Part shown: piece after piece, positions 57,129 through 64,000 of the stretch
Position numbering within the stretch: position 1 is the stretch's first letter
Layout of the letters: each line of letters opens with the position of its first letter
Assembly (NCBI RefSeq): GCF_001730285.1
Contig: NZ_MIJZ01000001.1
Span: 558,001 to 622,000, forward strand
From: Enterococcus ureasiticus
GTDB taxonomy: Bacteria; Bacillota; Bacilli; Lactobacillales; Enterococcaceae
DNA length: 64,000 nt
Direction: 5' to 3'
Position numbers and translations under genes: made by a program
The notes under the pieces: generated by a model
What the model was told of the DNA's origin: nothing
What the model saw: only the letters and a program-made list of their open reading frames with translations
Database searches by the model: none

Positions 57129-57599
57129 TTAATTTTTTTCAACTTTAACAACTGAATTTCCAGCTACTTGGGGTGGAATCGACATCGTCATCGCAGGTAA
57201 ACCTACTAAAGTAAATTGAATCTTATCTCCTGTTTTCAAGTCATTTTCTGTGATTCCATCTGCTAATTGATCTTTTGATACATTCAAAATAACCCCATCA
57301 TTTTTCATCATACCAACAATTTCCTCTGGATCTTCAACTGCTTCGACTTCTTTTAAAACTAGCCGTGTTGATTTATCCACTGTGTCATTGGTTTTAGCAT
57401 CTTCAACTAAAACTGCTGTGAATACAGATTGAGATTTTTCTTGGTCTTTAGTGTCTGATGTTTCATCGGTCGTTTGATCTTTTTTACTGCTCATTGAAGT
57501 TTCTTCACTTCCTTTTGACGAACTTTTTTTATTTTGTGTGCATGCTCCCAAAGAAATCAATGTAAATACTGTTAAAATTGTTATTGCGATTTTTTTCAT
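57129..57599 (-). CDS. Small lipoprotein
   Basis: 156 aa from ATG 57599 (GGAGGG upstream; the TTG-to-ATG extension at 57614 is unlikely). Signal with lipobox SLGAC (Cys20), a low-complexity Ser/Lys/Glu/Thr linker at about 22-58, then a compact beta domain (FTAVLVEDAKTNDTVDKSTRLVLKEVEAVEDPEE ... GDKIQFTLVGLPAMTMSIPPQ) that resembles a small OB-like fold. Monocistronic. Function unknown. Confidence 0.78.
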   Translation of the reverse strand: MKKIAITILTVFTLISLGACTQNKKSSSKGSEETSMSSKKDQTTDETSDTKDQEKSQSVFTAVLVEDAKTNDTVDKSTRLVLKEVEAVEDPEEIVGMMKNDGVILNVSKDQLADGITENDLKTGDKIQFTLVGLPAMTMSIPPQVAGNSVVKVEKN

Positions 57600-57677
57600 A
57601 GATATGCCCTCCAATACTGTTACTTTATTATAAGCTATAGAATCAATCGTAGTCCATTACTACAAATCATTATTAAA

Positions 57678-57722
57678 GAAAATAAAAAAAGTGACTGAGG
57701 TATAACTCAATCACTTGCAATC
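57678..57722 (-). terminator. Terminator of the dnaB-dnaI transcript
   Basis: Minus strand AAGTGATTGAG and CTCAGTCACTT pair, followed by TTTTTT. Confidence 0.88.
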
Positions 57723-57738
57723 TAGATAAAAGTCGTCT

Positions 57739-58668
57739 TTAGCCATTTCTCCGATCATTACCAGACATCGTAATCTCTTGTGCTAAATAACGAATACGTT
57801 CCATGATTCGACGGGCTTTCAACGGCTCTTGTTCCCCTCGTTGAGTCACAGATAAATGTTTTTCTAAGTCTTTTAAGTCAAGGTTTGATGAAAAGAACGT
57901 TACTAATTGTTCCTGCATACGATATTGCAGAATAACGCTTAAGACATCATCTCGAATCCAAGACGTCATTGATTCTGCTCCCAGATCATCAATCATTAAA
58001 ACGGGTGATTTCTTAACAGCATCAAGCTTTGGACCTACCATATCTTTACCGATTGCTTGTTTCATTTCAACTGTAAAAGTTGGAAAATGGACGATTGTTG
58101 TAACAAAACCGCGTTCAGCCAAACTATTAGCAATCGCACCTAACAGAAAAGATTTACCAACACCAAATGTTCCTTGAAGATATAGTCCTTTATGAAATTC
58201 TTTAGGTTTTGAGGTATACTCATTTAAAAATTTCATGGTTTCAGCCATTGCTTGGGCACGGCCTTGTGATGCCGTATCAAATCTACTTAAACTAGCTTCT
58301 CTTACATCTTTAGGCATATCCATTGCTCGAACTCGTTTACGGATCTCGTCTTCTTTTTGCTTAGCGATCAAGGCTTCAGTTGGTACATAAGTAACATCAA
58401 TGTAATGAAAATTCAAGGTTAATTGAGGTTCATATCCAGGAGCAATCATTGTTGGATCATTCAATTGATACTTACGTTTTTCTTGGACAAACTCATACAG
58501 CTTCGAATAGCTTTTTCGAATATCATCGTCCGTTAAACGTTCCCGATTTTCTTCGATAAATCGTTGTACATCTTTATCTTTCAGTACAACTTCAACAAGT
58601 TCATTATATCGTTCACTCATATCTCTACTTTGAATGATTTTTGACATTTCTTTTCCTACATCTTCCAT
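57739..58668 (-). CDS. dnaI: Primosomal protein DnaI (helicase loader)
   Basis: Loads the replicative helicase. 309 aa. The N-terminal DnaI domain is at about 1-100 (IQSRDMSERYNELVEVVLKD). The AAA+ domain carries Walker A GTFGVGKSFL (about 167-176) and Walker B PVLMIDDLGAE (about 221-231). The start ATG overlaps the dnaB stop (TAATG), the standard dnaB-dnaI coupling in Firmicutes. Confidence 0.97.
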   Translation of the reverse strand: MEDVGKEMSKIIQSRDMSERYNELVEVVLKDKDVQRFIEENRERLTDDDIRKSYSKLYEFVQEKRKYQLNDPTMIAPGYEPQLTLNFHYIDVTYVPTEALIAKQKEDEIRKRVRAMDMPKDVREASLSRFDTASQGRAQAMAETMKFLNEYTSKPKEFHKGLYLQGTFGVGKSFLLGAIANSLAERGFVTTIVHFPTFTVEMKQAIGKDMVGPKLDAVKKSPVLMIDDLGAESMTSWIRDDVLSVILQYRMQEQLVTFFSSNLDLKDLEKHLSVTQRGEQEPLKARRIMERIRYLAQEITMSGNDRRNG

Positions 58669-60074
58669 TAATTGCCGCCTCCTTTACTCAAGAAATCTTG
58701 AATTTCTTTGTCTAATCGCGCTTGCTCTTCTTTTGATAGTTTCTGCTCTTCGACTGGATTATCCACCCAATCTGGTAATGTCTCTTGACGGATCGGTCGA
58801 TTATTTTGTCCGTATCTCTGCCTTGTTTGTTTTTGTTCTTTACCCTTTTTGGCTAGCTCACGGACATGATCAATGGCTTTCTCTGGTGAAAAAATGCCAC
58901 TTTGCGCCCATTCATTGGCGATTCGATTCACATAATCAGCCTTTAATGTGGGTTGTTTTTGTATATTATAAACATAATTGATCAACACATTGATCACACT
59001 GTTTGGTAGTCCAGATTTACTCACTAAATACTTGACTAACGAACGCTCTTGCGGGGTTGTATAACCACCACGCTCATTTTTTAATGCTTCCAAATAATTT
59101 AATGGAAAATTTTTCTCACTATCCATGATCATCTGAATATCTTGCGTTGAAAAACCATTCATTTTCAATGAATTATAACGGTATGTTTGCTGATCCTCTG
59201 CCGATAACTCCACTGAATCATTTTTTTGAAACTCACTTGATTTTTGCTTTTTGTCAGGATCATAGGTTCTATAAACTGCCCGCTCAAAGTCCTTCACATC
59301 AATCTTACTTGTATAATAGTCAAAAGATTTAGAACAAAAATCAATCATATCCAATTCTGTAATCCCAAATAAATTATGGAAGATAAACACTTCTTCTTTG
59401 AATCCAGCACTATTATCGGGCAACTTGATCCCAAGTTTTTCTATTCCTTGAACAAAATAAGTCCAATCAAAGCTTTCATTGACTGCACTTGGTTTTTGCG
59501 CAGGTCTTGGATCATTAAACGATTGTTCCATTTGCATCAACTGCTTACTTTGAGAAATCATTTGTTCTTCTTTGAATAAATAGACATCCTTAAATCCTGC
59601 TGAAATCTCTTCATAGCCAGTTAAATTAACAAATTTTGGCTTAAAACGTTCAAATAATTTATCGAGTTTTCTTTGTCCTACACTGTTCAATAATGTTAGC
59701 GACAATACTTCATCTTTAAAAAAACGTTCAGCTGTTTCAGGATGATTTAAGCGATATAAAAAATGCATTCCTAGTTCAGAATCATTTTTAACAAACGTTC
59801 CTAATAAACCAATTCCTTCTAATTTCTTTCTAGCCGCTTGGATTTGTTTGATACTCATGTCCATCATCGTAACCAAATCTGCATGAAAAAGTGACTCACT
59901 AACGCCTGTCTCTTCAACTTCTGATAAAAGTGTCAAGTATAAGCTAAAAGCTTCAGCACCAATAATCGGCTGATATAAAAACGTCAGTATCGCTTGTTCT
60001 TGATTGGATAAAGGATGAGATAGTGCTGCTTGAAAAATACTTTTAGGGTGGACTTCTTTCCAATTGTCTTTCAA
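58668..60074 (-). CDS. dnaB: Replication initiation/membrane attachment protein DnaB
   Basis: Bacillus-type DnaB (not the helicase), which acts with DnaD and DnaI at oriC and at restart. 468 aa. The N-terminal winged-helix part (LSNQEQAILTFLYQPIIGAEAFSLYLTLL) and two DDBH2-type regions in the C-terminal half, including YTTPQERSLVKYLVSKSGLPNSVINVLINYV (split) and NRIANEWAQSGIFSPEKAI near 395-413. It lies between nrdR (12 bp) and dnaI in the usual order. Confidence 0.95.
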   Translation of the reverse strand: MKDNWKEVHPKSIFQAALSHPLSNQEQAILTFLYQPIIGAEAFSLYLTLLSEVEETGVSESLFHADLVTMMDMSIKQIQAARKKLEGIGLLGTFVKNDSELGMHFLYRLNHPETAERFFKDEVLSLTLLNSVGQRKLDKLFERFKPKFVNLTGYEEISAGFKDVYLFKEEQMISQSKQLMQMEQSFNDPRPAQKPSAVNESFDWTYFVQGIEKLGIKLPDNSAGFKEEVFIFHNLFGITELDMIDFCSKSFDYYTSKIDVKDFERAVYRTYDPDKKQKSSEFQKNDSVELSAEDQQTYRYNSLKMNGFSTQDIQMIMDSEKNFPLNYLEALKNERGGYTTPQERSLVKYLVSKSGLPNSVINVLINYVYNIQKQPTLKADYVNRIANEWAQSGIFSPEKAIDHVRELAKKGKEQKQTRQRYGQNNRPIRQETLPDWVDNPVEEQKLSKEEQARLDKEIQDFLSKGGGN

Positions 60075-60086
60075 GGAAAGACCTCC

Positions 60087-60581
60087 TTATTCATTTGTTG
60101 TATCTGAATTTGAAGATTTTGCTTTATCTACGATTCCTTGTAGTTCTTTTAAGAACACACTCATATCTTTAAATTGACGGTAGACACTGGCAAATCGAAT
60201 ATAGGCGATTTCATCCAAATTAACTAAATCTTCCATTACATATTCTCCGACCAAAGTAGTCGAAATCTCATTTTCTCCTAAGCTACGGACACGGTTTTCA
60301 ACATTATCAACGATTTGTTCCATTTGTTCCATGGCAACTGGACGTTTTTCAGCCGAACGGATCAACCCACGTAAAATTTTCTCTCTATTAAATTCTTCCC
60401 GGTCACCATTTTTCTTGATGACTAACAATGGAGCTGCTTCAATTCGTTCGAATGTAGTAAAACGGTAATTGCAATTTTCACATTCTCTCCGACGACGAAT
60501 CGCACGACCATCATCCGCTTGGCGACTATCGATTACACGGGAGTTATTATGATGACATCTTGGACAACGCATAGTGTTCAC
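60087..60581 (-). CDS. nrdR: Transcriptional repressor NrdR
   Basis: Represses ribonucleotide reductase genes in response to ATP/dATP. 164 aa. Zinc ribbon [20 protein letters not shown] with [15 protein letters not shown] (Cys pairs at about 5, 8, 33 and 36), then an ATP-cone ([30 protein letters not shown]). First gene of nrdR-dnaB-dnaI. The promoter has an extended -10 (TGTTATAAT near 60635). Confidence 0.98.
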   Translation of the reverse strand: MNTMRCPRCHHNNSRVIDSRQADDGRAIRRRRECENCNYRFTTFERIEAAPLLVIKKNGDREEFNREKILRGLIRSAEKRPVAMEQMEQIVDNVENRVRSLGENEISTTLVGEYVMEDLVNLDEIAYIRFASVYRQFKDMSVFLKELQGIVDKAKSSNSDTTNE

Positions 60582-60740
60582 CTCATTTTATCTAATAATA
60601 TCTATTTTTAAAGTTTCATTTTAGTTTACTTTCTATATTATAACATGAAATGCTTGAGAAACCAGTCATTAACGATTACTTCTTAAGCATTTTTTTCTTA
60701 TTGTTACGCTCTTATTTAATAACATTTTTCTCTTGTTTCA

Positions 60741-60797
60741 AAAAAAATAATCGAGTAAGCCGACGTTTTGAACGTTCAAACTTACCCAATCATTATC
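60741..60797 (-). terminator. Terminator of the polysaccharide synthase gene
   Basis: Minus strand GATTGGGTAAG and CTTACTCGATT pair around a loop containing GAACGTTC, followed by TTTTTTTT. Confidence 0.75.
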
Positions 60798-60800
60798 GTA

Positions 60801-62429
60801 TTACAGTTCTATTTTGTCTCGCGTTCCCCATCCTGTATTCCGATGGGTAATATATCCCCAAATTCGAACAGGCGACAATACGAAAATTGCCCATAGTACA
60901 GTAAATGGAAAAGCTAAAAAAACGATCCATTTATCCCGATTTGCCAAATCATTCCTAGGAATTGAAAGATATGCCAGGGAATAAACGGCACTAAATGCTA
61001 AAGGAGCTACTAAAATTAATGGAAAATCAGTCATTACAAAAAACAGCCAATAAATCAATTGATACTTAATAACGTTCATAGCCGCAAACATAGCCCAGCC
61101 AAATGCCTGTCTAAAGAAAACAAAACTACTAACAGGGAACAGTGCTAACCGCCAAAAGCCTCTAATAAAACTGCCTCTATTCCAACGTAGATGTTGCCGT
61201 ACATGATGACTCAGTTTATTCGGCAAATCTGTATAAGAAACTGCTGTCATTTGAGCAACAGTCCGTCCTAAAAGCATCGCTGTTAATGTTAAGAAACTAT
61301 CATCCGAGAATTCTACTCTAACACGACCAAACTTTTCATTTTCATACCCTAATTTTTGAGCTAAGTTTAAAACTTCAGCCCGATAAAATGCAATTGGACC
61401 GCTATTAACAGCTACACTGCCAAACATAGAGTTCATTGATCGTTCTATAAGCACCATGTGTCCGATCACTAATAAATCTGTGATCACAGTCAAAAGATTA
61501 TCTGTAACATTTCTTGTCACAATCACGCCTGCAACAGAATAAACACGTTCGTCTTCAAACGGGACGATCCCTTGTTCTATCGCATGTTCTTCAAAAACAG
61601 TATCACTGTCGATTGTTAAGATGATCTCATTATGAAAATCAGAAATTTCTAAATGGTTATACGCATTTAACTGTGCTGCGCGTTTCCCACTATTTTTCTG
61701 CTTGATAAACTGAAAAGAAATACCTTTTTCAGCAAAAATCCCTTGGTATTCCTCTGCAAGTTTTGAATAATCGACAAGCGAGCTACCGTCATCAACAGCA
61801 ACTAATTCAGCTGGCGGAAGTGTTTGATTTAGAATAGATTGAAATGTATTTTTAATGTTTTCAATTGGTTCATTATACATAGGCATCAATATGTATACAT
61901 TTCGTTTGCTGACCTTTTCAGAGACGTATGGTGTATATAAAGTACTTAAAATAAGAGTAGCTAATGCCATTCCACCACTCATTGTAAAAAAAGGAGCAAT
62001 CCCACTCAAAGAATGACGATAACCACTAGGCAACCTAAATTGAAACCATACAATTGCTAAAGAAAGAATCGAAACAAGCGTAAATACTAACAAAAAACCA
62101 TTTTTATTATACAGTGTATGCTTACTACTCTGACTTCGAATATTTGCCCAAAAACCTATTTTATAGCGCCTAATTTTCGGTTTTACTCCTAATTTACGTA
62201 ATATTTTTTTCTGTTGAGGTTTGAACGTAAAATGAATGATGACTTCCAGCATAAAAATAATCAGCATGACTAGTAGTGGGAGTTTTCCAGATAAAATAAA
62301 GCTTTCGATTGAGGGGTGAAAAAAATGAATCAACTCATATATTGCAATATACAATATAGAAGCGATTGGAATCAAATACATGAAAATTATACCAAAGAAT
62401 TCTAATAAAAAGAAAAATCCTTTTTTCAT
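60801..62429 (-). CDS. Hyaluronan-synthase-like membrane glycosyltransferase (GT2)
   Basis: 542 aa from ATG 62429 (AAAGGA upstream). About four N-terminal membrane segments (residues 5-30, 49-67, 112-130, 145-165). The GT2 catalytic part shows DDG 213-215, SGKR 247-250, DSD 274-276, SGP 343-345, a candidate base in FSDDS (374-378) and the QHLRW motif 412-416, followed by four C-terminal membrane segments. This set defines processive synthases that make and export a polymer (hyaluronan, chitin, similar). The product is unknown. It lies downstream of a UDP-sugar dehydrogenase, which suits a uronic-acid-containing polymer. Confidence 0.87.
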   Translation of the reverse strand: MKKGFFFLLEFFGIIFMYLIPIASILYIAIYELIHFFHPSIESFILSGKLPLLVMLIIFMLEVIIHFTFKPQQKKILRKLGVKPKIRRYKIGFWANIRSQSSKHTLYNKNGFLLVFTLVSILSLAIVWFQFRLPSGYRHSLSGIAPFFTMSGGMALATLILSTLYTPYVSEKVSKRNVYILMPMYNEPIENIKNTFQSILNQTLPPAELVAVDDGSSLVDYSKLAEEYQGIFAEKGISFQFIKQKNSGKRAAQLNAYNHLEISDFHNEIILTIDSDTVFEEHAIEQGIVPFEDERVYSVAGVIVTRNVTDNLLTVITDLLVIGHMVLIERSMNSMFGSVAVNSGPIAFYRAEVLNLAQKLGYENEKFGRVRVEFSDDSFLTLTAMLLGRTVAQMTAVSYTDLPNKLSHHVRQHLRWNRGSFIRGFWRLALFPVSSFVFFRQAFGWAMFAAMNVIKYQLIYWLFFVMTDFPLILVAPLAFSAVYSLAYLSIPRNDLANRDKWIVFLAFPFTVLWAIFVLSPVRIWGYITHRNTGWGTRDKIEL

Positions 62430-62479
62430 CAAAACATCCTTTCAAAAAACAGTTGCACATCGAATCTAATATATTTTGT

Positions 62480-63040
62480 CTAATAATGATAACTCCTTAA
62501 CAACGTTACTTCTTTGAATTCAAGCTCTAGTCCTTTGGGAAGGTCTATTTCTACATTGCCCAAATCAATGTTTCGTTTCTCACCACTAATCAAGACTTTT
62601 CGACTTAGGTTTCGTTTGATTAAGCTTACCATCAGTATGGTCTGCTTTTGCTCTTTTTTTAAGGTATCATCGTAGCGAAAAATTTTCTCTTCACGGACTT
62701 TTGTCAACTGATTTAATTTCAATTTATTTTGAGATTGAGGAAATTTAATGTCTTTTTTTATATTAATCTCAGTCAATTCTTTATTTGAAATAGCCGCCAC
62801 TAACTCTTCCCACGTATAAATATCGACATATTTCTTTTCCTTGATGACCAATAAATCTTCTTGTTTTTTTGATAGATGAAGTAAATAAGGATCATCTGAT
62901 TTATTTCTTCCGTAGATTAGGAAAATCAACGCAAGGAGAAAGAACAATGGTAATAATACTATTTTTAATAGCTGAGTTGAGCGTTTTTTTGCAGCGTATT
63001 GTTTTTCTTTGCGTTTGTTTTTTCTTGAACTATCATTCAT
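62480..63040 (-). CDS. Membrane-anchored protein of the polysaccharide cluster
   Basis: 186 aa. A very basic N-terminus (RKNKRKEKQYAAKKRS), one membrane segment at about 25-42, then an extracytoplasmic part. Residues 70-130 (VDIYTWEELVAAISNKELTEINIKKDI, in parts) resemble the first coil of pectate-lyase-like adhesive domains. Strands continue to the end (RKVLISGEKRNIDLGNVEID). It may assist polymer export or attachment. No firm family. It lies between the synthase and the dehydrogenase on the same strand. Confidence 0.68.
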   Translation of the reverse strand: MNDSSRKNKRKEKQYAAKKRSTQLLKIVLLPLFFLLALIFLIYGRNKSDDPYLLHLSKKQEDLLVIKEKKYVDIYTWEELVAAISNKELTEINIKKDIKFPQSQNKLKLNQLTKVREEKIFRYDDTLKKEQKQTILMVSLIKRNLSRKVLISGEKRNIDLGNVEIDLPKGLELEFKEVTLLRSYHY

Positions 63041-63087
63041 TATTTTTTCACCTCCTATTTGAACAATCCTTAATCAAAGTGGGGGCA

Positions 63088-64000
63088 TTATACTGTCGTT
63101 AAATCATAAAACAATCGGCTCTTATCCATAATAAGTTTTTTCTTCTCTTCATACACATCATGATCCACAGCATATATTACTAGATCATATTGCATCAGTT
63201 GCTGATAGTCTTGATCCAAATTGATAACTGTTTCATTTATTGATGTACTGTAAGGGTGCATCACATCATCATATGCAACAATCGATATATTTTTCTCTTT
63301 TAATTTTTTTATTAATGAGATAACTGATGACATTCTGACATCTGCAACATTTTTTTTATATGTCACACCTAAAACAGCGATATTCATCTCTGTAAAATCT
63401 TTTTTGCTCGCTGTTGTAAGATCTTTGATTTTCTCTAAGTAATAATCAAGCATTGAATCATTGATTTTTCCTGCTATATCGATCAATGGTGTTTCTACTC
63501 CTCGGTCTGCCATCAACCATGTGAGATAATAAGGATCTACAGGAATACAGTGTCCTCCAATACCTAAATTTGGTGTAAACTTCATAAATCCAAAAGGTTT
63601 TGTTGCTGCTGCTTCCAACACCTCACCTACGTCAATATCTAAATTATCCGAAATTTTTTGAAGTTCATCCGCTAACGCGATATTGACCAGCCGAAAAGTA
63701 TTTTCATATATTTTAGCTAATTCAGCTGTTTTCAAATTAGGAACGGAAGAAACATGGCTTCCAAAAAAATCTTTCACTTGTGATAAGCATTTGTCTGTAT
63801 ATCCTGCAACGATTCTTGGGATTTTGACACTCTGAGATTGTGTATTGCCTGGATCGATTCTTTCCGGGGAATAAGCGATGAAAAGATCGATTCCGATATG
63901 ATAGCCAAGCTTAGAAAACTCAGCTACAAGGTATTCTTCAGTTGTTCCGGGATACGTTGTACTTTCTAAAATGATCAATGAACCTCTTTTCACTTTATTT
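63088..64000 (-). CDS. UDP-sugar 6-dehydrogenase, 5'-truncated by the window edge
   Basis: NAD-dependent four-electron oxidation of a UDP-sugar to the uronate. 304 codons are visible and the frame stays open to 64000, so the N-terminal Rossmann part lies outside; the GTG at 63993 is not a real start. SLIILESTTYPGTTEE, FIAYSPERIDPG, and the catalytic Cys in GIGGHCIPVDPYYLTW are visible. The C-terminal domain has VLGVTYKKNVADVRMSS. The spacing resembles the UDP-GlcNAc/UDP-ManNAc dehydrogenase group, though UDP-glucose dehydrogenase is not excluded. First visible gene of the polysaccharide cluster. Confidence 0.9.
   Translation of the reverse strand, partial: NKVKRGSLIILESTTYPGTTEEYLVAEFSKLGYHIGIDLFIAYSPERIDPGNTQSQSVKIPRIVAGYTDKCLSQVKDFFGSHVSSVPNLKTAELAKIYENTFRLVNIALADELQKISDNLDIDVGEVLEAAATKPFGFMKFTPNLGIGGHCIPVDPYYLTWLMADRGVETPLIDIAGKINDSMLDYYLEKIKDLTTASKKDFTEMNIAVLGVTYKKNVADVRMSSVISLIKKLKEKNISIVAYDDVMHPYSTSINETVINLDQDYQQLMQYDLVIYAVDHDVYEEKKKLIMDKSRLFYDLTTV

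Overview
The window is a low-GC Gram-positive chromosome segment with AT-rich intergenic DNA, strong AGGAGG-type ribosome sites and classical promoters and hairpin-T terminators. Gene content points to Enterococcus: a PBP4/PBP5-type low-affinity class B PBP, a T-box in front of argS, DnaB/DnaI primosome genes, a purine riboswitch on xpt-pbuX, and OhrR and CtsR operators. The species cannot be settled by eye. It looks like core chromosome: I found no rRNA, tRNA, IS element, prophage or CRISPR array.

Layout. 1-11 kb holds de novo purine synthesis on the minus strand in two blocks, purEKB and purCSQLFMN. Each block has its own promoter, and two plus-strand genes lie between them. 11-13 kb holds guanine-riboswitch-controlled xpt-pbuX. 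13-17 kb holds cell-wall hydrolases (NlpC/P60 with ChW repeats, GH73) and small conserved proteins. 17-25 kb holds an oxidoreductase, argS with a T-box leader, the tRNA-t6A genes tsaB and tsaD with two RimI-like acetyltransferases, and the PBP. 25-29 kb holds an SPFH / zinc-ribbon / TPM-domain operon resembling Bacillus ydjI-ydjG-ydjH, then a decayed DUF6506 gene. 29-36 kb holds lipoproteins, SRP RNA, tadA, a PucR-type regulator, a nucleoid-associated protein and a trehalose PTS gene with a TreR operator. 36-39 kb holds a KtrB potassium channel, then an AT-rich region with two (probably three) related small-RNA genes and a cold-shock gene. 39-43 kb holds a lipoprotein/tubby-like operon divergent from a BlaI/BlaR1-like pair. 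43-49 kb holds lepA, an Eis-type acetyltransferase, small metabolic genes and ohr/ohrR. 49-57 kb holds clpB (CtsR promoter, leader carrying two copies of a structured repeat), mgtA, a GNAT and mgtC behind an M-box Mg2+ riboswitch. 57-64 kb holds a lipoprotein, dnaI-dnaB-nrdR, and a synthase-type polysaccharide cluster (hyaluronan-synthase-like GT2, a membrane-anchored protein, and a UDP-sugar dehydrogenase cut by the window edge).

Most interesting observations: (1) near-identical promoter-driven small RNAs with an exposed anti-Shine-Dalgarno CUCCUUU segment; (2) a repeat family with a conserved left arm and a variable hairpin whose pairing is kept, present twice in the clpB leader; (3) a one-base shortening of a T tract that frameshifts mgtC at codon 3 behind an otherwise normal M-box leader; (4) a T-box on argS without an evident Arg specifier; (5) the split pur operon with shared regulatory motifs; (6) the HAS-like polysaccharide cluster.
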